64,000 bases of DNA from Paraburkholderia fynbosensis (lineage in GTDB: Bacteria; Pseudomonadota; Gammaproteobacteria; Burkholderiales; Burkholderiaceae). Under the pieces are notes generated by a model. That model was not told the origin of the DNA. It ran no database searches and worked only from the letters and a program-made list of their open reading frames with translations. Of the stretch, positions 9,273 through 18,461 are shown in pieces (position 1 is the first letter of the stretch; each line of letters opens with the position of its first letter). The stretch lies in contig NZ_CADIKI010000011.1 in the NCBI RefSeq assembly GCF_902859935.1, forward strand, positions 124,001 to 188,000, written 5' to 3'. The translations under genes and the position numbers were made by a program.

Positions 9273-9600
9273 GCGTCCCGCAGCGGCCGCGATTCTTTTT
9301 TTCTTCCAGTTGTGCGGGATGCCGTACGTCGGCCTGCGGGCCTCGCCGTCGTCGCCGCAGCAATTCATGCTGAAAAGCATCGTCAAAACGATCGCTTGTG
9401 CTGGCGGGATGGCATCGAACGGAACACCCCCAATATTCTGTAATGTTGAAATTCAATCAAGACGAGCGCTTCTTGACCGGGCTGACCGGGGGACGCAGCG
9501 ACGAGCAGGTTGGCTCTGGTTTTAACGCCGGCAGGCGTGTACGACAAGCTACAGCACTACCGACGCACATTCCTTCCCGAACGTTTCCAGGAGCACTCGT

Positions 9601-11178
9601 ATGAACGACGACGATATCAAACAGGGTGGCGTCACTCGCCGCGACATGATGCGCATTCTGGCGGCTGGCGGCATGATGGCGAGCGGCGCGGGTGGACTGC
9701 TCGCCGGTGCGAACAGCGCGTTCGCGGCCGATGCGCCGAAGCGGGGCGGCAAGATTCGGGTCGCCTACGATTCGAGTTCGACCGCCGACACGCTCGATCC
9801 CGCAAAGGGTTCCGCAGGTCCCGACTACATCCGCTTCTTTCTCTTTTACAGCGGCCTCACGCAGCTCGACGAAAGCCTCACGCCGCAGATGAACCTCGCG
9901 CAATCGCTCGACAGCAGCGATGCGAAGACGTGGGTCCTCAAGCTGCGCAAGGGCGTGATGTTCACCGATGGCAAGGCGCTCGCACCGGCCGACGTCGTGT
10001 ATTCGCTGCTGCGTCACAAGAACCCGGCGACGGGGTCGAAGGTCAAGTCAGTGGCCGACCAGTTCGCCGACGTCAAGGCGACCGGCCCCGACGAAGTGAC
10101 GATCACGCTGAGCGTGCCGAATGCGGATTTGCCGGTGATTCTCGCCACGCCGCAGTTGGTGATTATCAAGGACGGCACGACCGATTTCACGACCGCCGTC
10201 GGCACGGGCCCCTACAAGGTGAAATCGTTCAAGCCTGGCGTGTCGACTATCGGCGTGCGCAACGACGGCTTCTGGAAGCCGGGAAAACCGTATCTCGACC
10301 AGGTGGAACTGATCGGTATCAGCGACAACGCTGCGCGTGTCAACGCGCTATTGTCGGGCGACGTGCATCTGATCAGCGCTGTCGATCCGCGAGCGACGCA
10401 ACGGGTTGCATCGACGGCCGGCTATGCGATCAAGGAAACCAGGTCGGGGCTCTATACCGACCTCATCGTGCGGCGCGATAACACGCTGACCGGCAATCCG
10501 GATTTCGTGCTCGGCATGAAGTACCTGTTCGACCGCGAGCAGATCCGCACGGCGATTTTTCGCGGCTACGCGGTGATCGGCAACGATCAGCCGATTCCTC
10601 CCGGGCATCGTTACTTCAATGCCTCGCTGCCGCAGCGCCCGTACGATCTCGACAAGGCGAAGTTCTACCTGCAGAAGGCCGGTGCGGTCGGCACACCGAT
10701 TCCGCCGATCTATGCGACCTCGGATGCCAATGGCTCGATCGAGATGGCGGTGCTGATGCAGCAGTCGGCGCAGAAGATCGGCGTGAATCTCACCGTGAAC
10801 CGCGTGCCGGCCGATGGCTACTGGTCCAATCACTGGATGAAGCATCCGTTGGGATTCGGCAGCATCAACCCGCGGCCGAGCGCCGATGTGCTGTTCACAC
10901 AGTTCTTCAAATCGGATGCGCCGTGGAATGAGTCGGGCTGGAACAATCCGAAGTTCGACCAACTGCTGATCGCTGCGCGTGCCGAAACCGACGACGCGAA
11001 GCGCAAACAGATGTACGGCGACATGCAGGAGATCGTCCACAAGGAAGGCGGCATCGGTATACCGTCGTTCATCAGTCTGCTCGACGGCTACGACAAGCGC
11101 GTCAAAGGTCTGGGCTCGATCCCGACCGGTGGATTGATGGGTTTCTGCTTCGGCGAATATGTGTGGTGGCAGGGATGA
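9601..11178 (+). CDS. ABC transporter solute-binding protein, family 5 (peptide/opine type), Tat-exported
   Basis: A 525-residue periplasmic extracellular solute-binding protein of the DppA/OppA family. The N-terminus has a twin-arginine signal, TRRDMMRILAAGG with R13 and R14, followed by an AFAADAPKRGG cleavage region. Family landmarks include KLRKGVMFTDGKALAPADV and GTGPYKVKSFKPG. It has an AGGAG ribosome site at spacing 7. No permease or ATPase gene lies next to it, which is unusual: they must be elsewhere. Its position after the opine-type oxidase suggests an imported opine, peptide or amino-acid conjugate. The 328 bp ahead of it shows no gene and is the likely promoter region. Confidence 0.88.
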   Translation: MNDDDIKQGGVTRRDMMRILAAGGMMASGAGGLLAGANSAFAADAPKRGGKIRVAYDSSSTADTLDPAKGSAGPDYIRFFLFYSGLTQLDESLTPQMNLAQSLDSSDAKTWVLKLRKGVMFTDGKALAPADVVYSLLRHKNPATGSKVKSVADQFADVKATGPDEVTITLSVPNADLPVILATPQLVIIKDGTTDFTTAVGTGPYKVKSFKPGVSTIGVRNDGFWKPGKPYLDQVELIGISDNAARVNALLSGDVHLISAVDPRATQRVASTAGYAIKETRSGLYTDLIVRRDNTLTGNPDFVLGMKYLFDREQIRTAIFRGYAVIGNDQPIPPGHRYFNASLPQRPYDLDKAKFYLQKAGAVGTPIPPIYATSDANGSIEMAVLMQQSAQKIGVNLTVNRVPADGYWSNHWMKHPLGFGSINPRPSADVLFTQFFKSDAPWNESGWNNPKFDQLLIAARAETDDAKRKQMYGDMQEIVHKEGGIGIPSFISLLDGYDKRVKGLGSIPTGGLMGFCFGEYVWWQG

Positions 11179-11197
11179 CCGAGCAGGGCACAGCAGG

Positions 11198-11216
11198 AGA
11201 CCGCTGTCAGCGGTCT
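11198..11216. terminator. Hairpin between convergent genes, likely terminator
   Basis: A perfect 8-bp stem, AGACCGCT / AGCGGTCT with a GTC loop, lies in the 113 bp between the solute-binding-protein gene and the convergent amidohydrolase gene. Only a short, broken T tract follows (TCTTCTG). Position and strength fit a bidirectional terminator. Confidence 0.6.
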
Positions 11217-11291
11217 TCTGCGGACTTTGTCGAGTCTCTTCGAGTTCGGGCGAGGTCTGCGTTATGCAAAGCCTCGCCAGCGTGCCGGTGA

Positions 11292-12509
11292 TCAGGCGCC
11301 GCTCACGCTCTTTTGCTGACGAGTCCGGAAGTAGTGCTGGGCCAGCGTGATCCAGTACTGGACACCAGCCGGAATGATGTCGTCGTTGAAGTCGTACTTC
11401 GGGTTATGCAGACTCTGGGCTGTCGTGCCGGCGTTGGCATTGCCGATCAGCACATACGTGCCGGGACGCTCTTCCAGCATGAAGCCGAAATCTTCCGATG
11501 TCATGTTGGCCGGCACGTCGGCGTGCGTACGTTCATCGCCGAACGTCTCGCGAATGACCGCTTCGCATAGGGCGGTCTCCGCCCGCGTGTTGATGGTCGC
11601 CGGATAGTACTGGAAGAACGTGACCTCGGCCTGAGCGCCGTGAGCGGCGGCAAGCCCTTCGCACATCTGTCGGATGTCGCGCTGCAATTTCTGCTGCAAC
11701 TCCGAGGACAACGTGCGTATCGTTCCGCGCAACTCGGCGCTGTCCGGGATGACGTTGTCGGTGTCGCCCGCGTGGATCATGCAGACGGAGATCACGGCGG
11801 GATCGACGGGGTCCTTGTGCCGCGCCGCGATGGTCTGACAGTGCAGCACCATCGAACAGGCTAGCGGGATAGGATCGAGGCCAAGATGCGGTTGTGCCGC
11901 GTGAGCGCCCTTGCCGGTAACCGTGATCCTGAAGCGCGAGCCGGCCGCCATGATCGGACCAACCCGCAAGCCGAAATGTCCGGCTGGCAACCCAGGCCAG
12001 TTGTGCATGCCGAATACCGCCTCGGTGGGATATTGCTCGAACAGCCCATCGTCGATCATCTTTCGCGCACCCGCGCCGCCTTCCTCTCCGGGCTGAAATA
12101 CGAAATGAACGCTGCCAGGCAACTGCGGCATGCCCATCAGGATGCGCGCGGCGCCGAGCAACATCACCGTGTGACCGTCGTGCCCGCACGCGTGCATGAT
12201 CCCGTGCGCACACGACGCGTGCGTGAAATCGTTGGCTTCGTGGATGGGCAACGCATCCATGTCCGCACGAAGCACGATGCCCCAAGCCGGATTCGCGCCC
12301 GGCAAGCTCGCCACGACGCCAGTTCCTCCCAGTCCGCGCGATACCGTATAACCGAGTTCCTCAAGCTCACGCGCGACGACGTCAGCCGTCCTGTGTTCTT
12401 CGAAGCGCAACTCGGGATGTGCGTGAAGGTCGCGTCGCAACTTTGCCCAATGCGGTTGATGCGCGGTTAGCGATGTCTCGGGAATATCCGCGGTTTCCAA
12501 TCTCAGCAC
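11292..12509 (-). CDS. M20-family amidohydrolase (hippurate / N-acyl-amino-acid hydrolase type)
   Basis: A 405-residue cytosolic metal-dependent aminoacylase of peptidase family M20D, which hydrolyses N-acyl or conjugated amino acids such as hippurate, IAA-amino acids and N-acetyl amino acids. Metal-ligand segments are visible: HACGHDGHT with the Cys/His pair, FQPGEEGGAGA with the catalytic Glu, and the C-terminal MTSEDFGFMLEERPG. The dimerisation insert begins near ITVTGKGAHAAQPHLGLDP. It is the last gene of a leftward run with an aldehyde dehydrogenase and a DAO, so it may release the free amino acid that the oxidases use. Confidence 0.88.
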   Translation of the reverse strand: MLRLETADIPETSLTAHQPHWAKLRRDLHAHPELRFEEHRTADVVARELEELGYTVSRGLGGTGVVASLPGANPAWGIVLRADMDALPIHEANDFTHASCAHGIMHACGHDGHTVMLLGAARILMGMPQLPGSVHFVFQPGEEGGAGARKMIDDGLFEQYPTEAVFGMHNWPGLPAGHFGLRVGPIMAAGSRFRITVTGKGAHAAQPHLGLDPIPLACSMVLHCQTIAARHKDPVDPAVISVCMIHAGDTDNVIPDSAELRGTIRTLSSELQQKLQRDIRQMCEGLAAAHGAQAEVTFFQYYPATINTRAETALCEAVIRETFGDERTHADVPANMTSEDFGFMLEERPGTYVLIGNANAGTTAQSLHNPKYDFNDDIIPAGVQYWITLAQHYFRTRQQKSVSGA

Positions 12510-12567
12510 CTTTCGAAAACTGACAGCATCAAGTTGTCGACGTCACTGTGTGACGTCTTGCGGTCGT

Positions 12568-14025
12568 TTAATTGTAGTACCCGACGATCGACTTCACCTC
12601 CATGTACTCTTCCATTCCTTCGATCCCGTACTCGCGGCCGTTTCCGGATTGCTTGTATCCGCCGAACGGAGCCTGCGGGTCCCACGCCGGGTAGTTCAGA
12701 TGCACCTGGCCTGACTCGATGCGTGCGGCGACCTGACGCATCAGCGTTTTGTCCGTGCCCTGGACATGCGCGCCAAGCCCGTACACGGTGTCGTTCGCGA
12801 TGGTGATCGCTTCTTCCACCGTGTCATACGCAAGGATCGCAAGGACGGGCCCGAAGATCTCCTGCTGGGCAATCGGCATGTCCGTGCGTACATCGGAGAA
12901 GATTGTCGGGCGCGCATAGAAGCCCCGGCTCAGCGCGGTGGGTCTTCCTGGGCCGCCCACGATCAGCTTCGTGCCATCGTCCACGCCCGCTTCGATCATC
13001 TGCTGCACCCGGCCGAACTGTGCGCGATTCGCTAGGGGACCATGGGTCGTCGCCTCGGCGAACGGATCGCCGACAACCAGCTGTTTCGTCGCTGCCACGG
13101 CGAGTTCATCGACCTGGGCCATGACGCTGCGCGGGACGATCAGGCGCGTCGGCGCGCTGCATGACTGTCCCATGTTGCGAAACGCAGCCGCTACGCCGAG
13201 CGTGACCGCACGAGGCAGATCGGCATCAGGCAACACGATGTTGGGTGACTTGCCGCCGAGTTCCTGGGCAACGCGCTTGACCGTCGGCGCGGCCGCCTGG
13301 GCGACCAGCACGCCCGCTCGCGTCGAACCGGTGATCGACACCATATCGACCTGTGGATGGGAGGCGAGCGCCGTGCCCACTTCCGGGCCCGTGCCGTTCA
13401 CGAGGTTGAACACGCCCGCAGGAATGCCCGCATCGGCGATGACCTCGGCAAACAGCAGGGCGCTCAACGGCGACAACTCGCTGGGCTTGAGGACGACGGT
13501 GCAGCCGGCGGCGAGCGCCGGCCCGACCTTCGCGGTGATCTGATAGATCGGCCAGTTCCACGGTGTGATGAGCGCGCACACGCCGATCGGCTCGCGGGCG
13601 ATGGCGGTGGTGCCACGCTGGGCGACGAACGGGTAAGTCGCGAGGTTCTCGCGTGCGACGCGGATATGTTCGGCCGCGAGCGGCACATGGGCACTGCGCG
13701 CGTAGTTGATTGGCGCGCCCATTTCCATCGACAGGGCGAACGCGAACAGTTCGGCTCGTTCGAGGAAGAGGGCATGAACGCGCTCGAGCAGCGCGGCACG
13801 CTCGTTGGGCGCAGTCATCGACCAACTCGCGAACGCTTTGTGCGCGGCCTGCACGGCGCGGTCGACGTCGCTCGCGTCGCCTAACGGGATGTCGCAGAGC
13901 GTCTCTTCGGTGGAAGGGCAGACCACGGCGGCGCGTTCTGTGCCGACAGGCGCGATCCATTCGCCGTCGATAAAGAACCGGTCGAGATGGCCAGCCTGCA
14001 TGAGATGAAGTACGGGTGATTTCAT
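12568..14025 (-). CDS. NAD(P)-dependent aldehyde dehydrogenase
   Basis: A full-length (485 residue) aldehyde dehydrogenase, the second in this region. It has LITPWNWPIYQ, KPSELSPLS, ITGSTRAG, the Glu in QELGGKSPNI, the catalytic Cys in NMGQSCSAPTR and the EIFGPVL segment. Its start is 73 bp downstream of the end of the DAO gene on the same strand. It is divergent enough from the copy at 2.0 kb that recent duplication is unlikely. Probable role: oxidising the aldehyde or semialdehyde made by a neighbouring amine/amino-acid oxidase. Confidence 0.88.
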   Translation of the reverse strand: MKSPVLHLMQAGHLDRFFIDGEWIAPVGTERAAVVCPSTEETLCDIPLGDASDVDRAVQAAHKAFASWSMTAPNERAALLERVHALFLERAELFAFALSMEMGAPINYARSAHVPLAAEHIRVARENLATYPFVAQRGTTAIAREPIGVCALITPWNWPIYQITAKVGPALAAGCTVVLKPSELSPLSALLFAEVIADAGIPAGVFNLVNGTGPEVGTALASHPQVDMVSITGSTRAGVLVAQAAAPTVKRVAQELGGKSPNIVLPDADLPRAVTLGVAAAFRNMGQSCSAPTRLIVPRSVMAQVDELAVAATKQLVVGDPFAEATTHGPLANRAQFGRVQQMIEAGVDDGTKLIVGGPGRPTALSRGFYARPTIFSDVRTDMPIAQQEIFGPVLAILAYDTVEEAITIANDTVYGLGAHVQGTDKTLMRQVAARIESGQVHLNYPAWDPQAPFGGYKQSGNGREYGIEGMEEYMEVKSIVGYYN

Positions 14026-14098
14026 TGCGGCGTGTCCTTGCGTGGATACCGTGCGCTCGCGGCAGGCGAAAACGCACGGATAAAAGTCGAAACCGTTG

Positions 14099-15424
14099 TC
14101 AGAAGTCGGCGACCTTGCCCCACGCCGATCTGTCGAACCGGTCCGGACGATAAGGCTCGGGGTCGGCGATCGGCGTCACGCCGGTGACCATATCCGCCAC
14201 GAGATGACCGCATCCCGGCCCGATGCCGAAGCCGTGGCCACTCAGGCCCGCAGCCAGCACGAAGCCGGGCAGCGACCGCGTTTCCCCGATAGCGGGGATG
14301 CCGTCCGGTGTCATGTCGATATAGCCGGCCCAGGAGGCGGCCACGCGTGCTTCGCCAATCACCGGACACAGATCGATGGCACGCCCGCGAATCTCGGTGA
14401 GGGTGGCTTCATCGACGCTCGGGTCCAGCACGCGCATCTTTTCCATCGGCGTCGGCTGATCGAGCCGCCAGCGGCTCATGCTTTCATGGCCCGACCGCAC
14501 GCCTTCCAGACTGCCCGGGCTGAGGCTGCGCCAGCGACGCGCGAACATCGGCAGAAAGTCCTTGGCATAGCGGGCCTTTTGCAGCGTGGGGTCGAACTTC
14601 GCCAATCCGCTGATGGCGAGCGAATACGCTTCGTCGCCGCGTCGCGTGATGGTGATGTTCTTCGTGTGCAGCGCGTCCGGCAACGTGCCGCGTGGCAGTG
14701 AGACCGACATGACCGACGAGCGAATGGTCGCCTGAGGCAGGCGGATGCCGAGCTGCCGACAAAACGTCGAGGCCCATGCGCCGCCCGACAGGACCGCGAT
14801 CTTCGTGCGGATCACGCCGTGCTCGGTCACGACGCCGCTGACCCTGCCACCCTCGGTTTCGATTCCACGTGCCGCGCAGTTCTGATGAACCGTGCCGCCC
14901 AGCTTGATGACGCTGCGTGCCACAGCCGGAGCGGCGTTGGCCGGGTCGGCCGTGCCATCGGTCGGTGCGAACACGCCGCCTTTCCACTTGCGCCCGGTGG
15001 CAGCAGCCCGCGCGTTGGCCTGTTTGCTGCCGAGCACTTCGGTCCTGACGCCGGCCGTGCGGGCGAATTCGCACCAGCGCGTCCATCCGCCGAGTTCGTC
15101 GTCGTCATTGCTCAGATACAGCAGACCGCTGCGGCGAAAGCCGGCGGATTCCCCGGATTCGTCTTCGAACTGCTGCCACAGTCGCAGGCTTTCGGTCGCA
15201 ATCGGCAATTCGCGCGCATCACGGTTCTGTTGCCGGCACCAGCCCCAGTTCCGGCTGGATTGCTCGCCGCCTACCATGCCCTTTTCGATCAGCGCGACTT
15301 TCACGCCGCGCTTCGCGAGAAACCATGCTGTGAATACGCCGACAATGCCCGCGCCTATCACGACGACGTCGGCGCTACCGGGTAGCGTCGGGGTGGTATC
15401 AATGCGGGTCAACGGTACGCGCAT
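14099..15424 (-). CDS. FAD-dependent oxidoreductase (D-amino-acid oxidase / DAO family)
   Basis: A 441-residue DAO-fold flavoprotein. VVVIGAGIVGVFTAWFLAKRG near residue 20 binds the ADP part of FAD, GGEQSSRNWGWCRQQ follows as the second FAD loop, and GLSGHGFGIGPGCGHLVADM is the C-terminal FAD/active-site segment. The NWGWCRQQ signature is common in DAO proteins that oxidise N-alkyl or D-amino acids. It is the third DAO-type enzyme in the first 16 kb. It lies in a leftward operon with a GNAT protein upstream (69 bp gap) and an aldehyde dehydrogenase downstream. Confidence 0.88.
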   Translation of the reverse strand: MRVPLTRIDTTPTLPGSADVVVIGAGIVGVFTAWFLAKRGVKVALIEKGMVGGEQSSRNWGWCRQQNRDARELPIATESLRLWQQFEDESGESAGFRRSGLLYLSNDDDELGGWTRWCEFARTAGVRTEVLGSKQANARAAATGRKWKGGVFAPTDGTADPANAAPAVARSVIKLGGTVHQNCAARGIETEGGRVSGVVTEHGVIRTKIAVLSGGAWASTFCRQLGIRLPQATIRSSVMSVSLPRGTLPDALHTKNITITRRGDEAYSLAISGLAKFDPTLQKARYAKDFLPMFARRWRSLSPGSLEGVRSGHESMSRWRLDQPTPMEKMRVLDPSVDEATLTEIRGRAIDLCPVIGEARVAASWAGYIDMTPDGIPAIGETRSLPGFVLAAGLSGHGFGIGPGCGHLVADMVTGVTPIADPEPYRPDRFDRSAWGKVADF

Positions 15425-15493
15425 CTGTGAAAGCTCCTTCGTGAGTCGCGTGTCGGGTCAATCGTCTGTCGGCAAGTTTGCTTGTCGCAACGC

Positions 15494-16396
15494 CTAGAAC
15501 ATCGCCTGGCTAATCAGCCCATACAACCGGTAGACCGGATCGGGTGCGCCTCGATGCGCGACGGCGGGCGCGTTGCGGACCATCTTCACCGTGGTGTCGA
15601 CGCATTTCGGTCCCTGCGCGACCAGCCAGTCAGCCAGACTCGCGCCGCAGGGCACGTCGATTCGAATGAATTGACCTTCGCGACCGTTCAGCCAATAGCC
15701 TATCAAGGCTTTCGCACGAAGATCGTCGCGCGAGCGCATCGCGACCACCGGACCGATAACCTGGCCTCTGCCAAAGCGTCGCAGAATCGAGAAGCCGATG
15801 ATCTCGCTGTCACGTTCGAGCACCACGGTTTCGCCCTTTTCCAGCAACGCCGACACCATCGTTTTTCGTTCAAGGCCCGAAGCGCGCGTCGCGAGTTCGA
15901 TGAGCGCAGGGGAATCGGTGATAGTCGCGGGCCGCAGCCGTTCATCGTCGGGCAGCGTGACAGGCAAAGTTTCGCCGACGTTTCCCTGATACTGGTCGAG
16001 CGAATCGCACACGTTGAAACCGAGCTTTTCATAGAGCGGACGACCTGCTGGTGTCGCGTGCAGGAACGTGATGCGTGGTCCCAACTCTTCGAGTACCAAC
16101 TCCATCAGCTTGCGGCCAATGCCGCGTCCCTGATGTTCCGGCGACACGATCACGAGACCGAGCGAGCCGCGGTCCGTGCCGTATTTCCAGCACAACGCCG
16201 TGCCAATCACCACGCTGTTTTCTGCAGCGACAAATCCGGTTCCCTGCTCGACGGCGAACTGCCAGTCTTCTGGACGGTGCGGCCAGTTGAATGTCATCGA
16301 CAGAGCATGAGCCGTCGGAATGTCCGCCGGCGTGAAGTTTCGGTAGTGAAGCGCTTGCGTTGAAGGCGTAGCACTCACGACACAATCATCGTTCAT
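15494..16396 (-). CDS. GNAT acetyltransferase with YitH/HolE-type C-terminal domain
   Basis: A 300-residue two-domain acetyltransferase. The N-terminal GNAT core has the acetyl-CoA loop SPEHQGRGIGRKLM near residue 88 and the terminal segment GRPLYEKLGFNVCDSL. The second half (about residues 155-290) matches the YitH/HolE-type acetyltransferase domain, with a variant loop and MVRNAPAVAHRGAPDPVYRL close to the end. Such proteins often sit with DAO/ALDH operons and may acetylate the amine substrate or a product. First gene of the leftward operon, so the promoter should lie in 16400-16700. Confidence 0.8.
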   Translation of the reverse strand: MNDDCVVSATPSTQALHYRNFTPADIPTAHALSMTFNWPHRPEDWQFAVEQGTGFVAAENSVVIGTALCWKYGTDRGSLGLVIVSPEHQGRGIGRKLMELVLEELGPRITFLHATPAGRPLYEKLGFNVCDSLDQYQGNVGETLPVTLPDDERLRPATITDSPALIELATRASGLERKTMVSALLEKGETVVLERDSEIIGFSILRRFGRGQVIGPVVAMRSRDDLRAKALIGYWLNGREGQFIRIDVPCGASLADWLVAQGPKCVDTTVKMVRNAPAVAHRGAPDPVYRLYGLISQAMF

Positions 16397-16736
16397 TAGA
16401 TTTCCTTGCCAATCCTGCGACGCTCGAAGTCGAACAGGCTCAACGGCGTCGTCGCTGAAGTGGCAGCGTATCCTCGTGCAGCACGTACCATCTGTGTCCT
16501 CGATTAATCCGTCGTGAGCCTGCCAGTGTCCAGATGCTTGCAGTCGGCTTCGAGGAGCCCGCGGATCTGCAAGATTTCACGGGCACTATGGGCCGACAGC
16601 GTCTCCATGTTACGTGGTCACTGTCACACTACGACGCTCGAAAAAAATTTCAAAAGAGTACGAAAACTGCGTTTGGCGCGTCTTGGGCAGCATTTTATGT
16701 GGCGTGCTCATCGAGCTGACTCGTTGGAGCGGCGAA

Positions 16737-17310
16737 TCACCAGCCGTAGAGACGCGGCCAGGTTTCAAGCGTGCCGTCTGGCATCACGGCCTGATAGGCC
16801 GGATGTTGCGCGCCCGTCGCAAGGCTATCGAGCGCTCGGCGTTCGTTGCGCGCGAGATGGACCGCGGGCGCCATCCAGGGACGAGCGAACGCGACCCCAG
16901 TTGCGCCTGCTTCATAGGCTTCATCCGCCGATGGCGCGGCGGCGAAGCACTCGTCGAGGTCGTCGGTTTTGAACAGTGTCCACACCCGCGCAACGTGGAT
17001 GACGCTCACCGATGTACCACGGTCGCTCACGTGCTGCCCGAAAAGACGTCTGGTCGATTCGATGGCGGATTCGACAGCACATAAAACGATTTTGCGCCTG
17101 CCTTGCTGCCGCGGCGGCCAACGCGGCAACTGCTCTCACAATGGGGATGGCCGAACTTGCAATTTCTTCGACCGCCGGCCCGAGCATAGCGCAAGTCAGA
17201 ATGACGGCATCGGAGTGGGCCGCCAGATCCAGAACGCACTGGTTCGCTCTGGTTTGCCGTTGAGCGAAAAGTCGAGCCACACGGCGAAGCCACGTATCAT
17301 CCTGTCGGCT
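16737..17310 (-). pseudogene. Decayed Asp/Glu/hydantoin racemase-family gene
   Basis: Two overlapping reading frames on the minus strand together match an aspartate/glutamate racemase-type protein. The upstream frame contains SDAVILTCAMLGPAVEEI, with the Thr-Cys of the active site, and continues to ALAAAAARQ. Near base 17105 the match moves to another frame and continues as RRKIVLCAVESAIESTRRLF, with the second active-site Cys, then WTLFKTDDLDECFAA and a tail to base 16737. About 50 N-terminal residues cannot be found before a stop codon. It therefore looks N-terminally truncated and frameshifted by one base. It lies back-to-back with the LysR gene. The 340 bp between its 3' end and the GNAT gene shows no gene. 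Confidence 0.75.
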
Positions 17311-17373
17311 GCCATGCCATCAAACATGGCGGCCATACATTCGCCGACAACACCGCTAACAGCCCGCGCCACC

Positions 17374-18327
17374 ATGCCGAAGCCTACCGCCGCCGAGACG
17401 TTCGCCTCGCACATCCACGCCCGTTCTCTGCGCTATTTCGATGCGATCCGCCGCTGCGGCTCGATTCGCGAAGCGGCGCGGCAACTGCACGTCGCGTCGT
17501 CGGCGGTTAACCGGCAATTGCTGAAGCTCGAAGCGGAACTCGGCACGCCGCTGTTCGAGCGGCTCGCCTCGGGGCTCGCGCTGACCGCGGCCGGCGAAGT
17601 GTTCGCGCGGCACGTCATCACCGTGTTGCAGGATGCGCGCCGCTTCGAGAGCGAGATGGACGCGCTGCGCGGCATCCGGCGCGGCGAGATCGGCATCGTC
17701 ACGGTCGAGGGGCTCAACTCCAGTTTTTTGCCGGACCTCGTCGAGCGGATGCTGGCGCGTTACCCGGCAATCCGCTTTCAGGTGCACACGGCGGGATCGG
17801 CGACTATCGCCCGGGCCATTCTCGACGGCGACGCGGACCTCGGCCTCGCGTTCTCGCTGCCGCGCACCGGCGACCTGCAACAGCTCGCGGTGGGACGTTT
17901 TCAGCTGGGCGCGATCGTCGCCGCCGATCATCCGCTCGCGAGCGAAACGAGCGTGACGTTCGCGCAGTGCGCGCGCTATCCGCTGATTCTCGGCAACGCG
18001 CAACTGTCGATCAGCGGCCTGCTTGAACCGCTGATCCGTCATTACGCGAAGCCGTTTCAGACGGTGCTCGAAAGCGATTCGATCGAGTTGATGCGGCGCA
18101 TGGCGGCGCGCGGTCGCGGTGTGGGCTTCCAGACGCGGCTCGGTCTCGAACGCGATCTCGCCGATGGCACGCTGGCGCACATTCCGCTGCGCTCACCGCG
18201 TCCGCTGGTGTCGGAGCTGGGCGCCTACGCACGTGCCGGCCGCATGCTGACTCCTGCGCTGGACGCGTTCGTCCGGCTGCTCGCCGAAGCGCTCGCCGAC
18301 CGCGAAGGCGGCGAGCCGGCCATGTAA
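17374..18327 (+). CDS. LysR-family transcriptional regulator
   Basis: A 317-residue LysR regulator. The winged helix-turn-helix is clear: LRYFDAIRRCGSIREAARQL then SSAVNRQLLKLEAELGTPLF. The effector domain begins near residue 95 (GEIGIVTVEG). The start was placed at the ATG giving MPKPTAAE because the HTH follows after the usual short leader; an in-frame ATG at 17314 is possible and the frame is open further upstream without family similarity. It lies 134 bp upstream of, and on the same strand as, the 2OG-oxygenase/Rieske operon, which it most likely controls. Confidence 0.87.
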   Translation: MPKPTAAETFASHIHARSLRYFDAIRRCGSIREAARQLHVASSAVNRQLLKLEAELGTPLFERLASGLALTAAGEVFARHVITVLQDARRFESEMDALRGIRRGEIGIVTVEGLNSSFLPDLVERMLARYPAIRFQVHTAGSATIARAILDGDADLGLAFSLPRTGDLQQLAVGRFQLGAIVAADHPLASETSVTFAQCARYPLILGNAQLSISGLLEPLIRHYAKPFQTVLESDSIELMRRMAARGRGVGFQTRLGLERDLADGTLAHIPLRSPRPLVSELGAYARAGRMLTPALDAFVRLLAEALADREGGEPAM

Positions 18328-18461
18328 TGGCGCCGCTGATGCCGAAACGGCATCGGCATGGACGTTTTTCTGCGCTTTTTTGATCATCCGCCGCGCCCTA
18401 GACTCGCTCTGAAGACGAGATCGAAGCAGATCGAACGCGGGTCAAGGTCAAGGGAGCCGGA

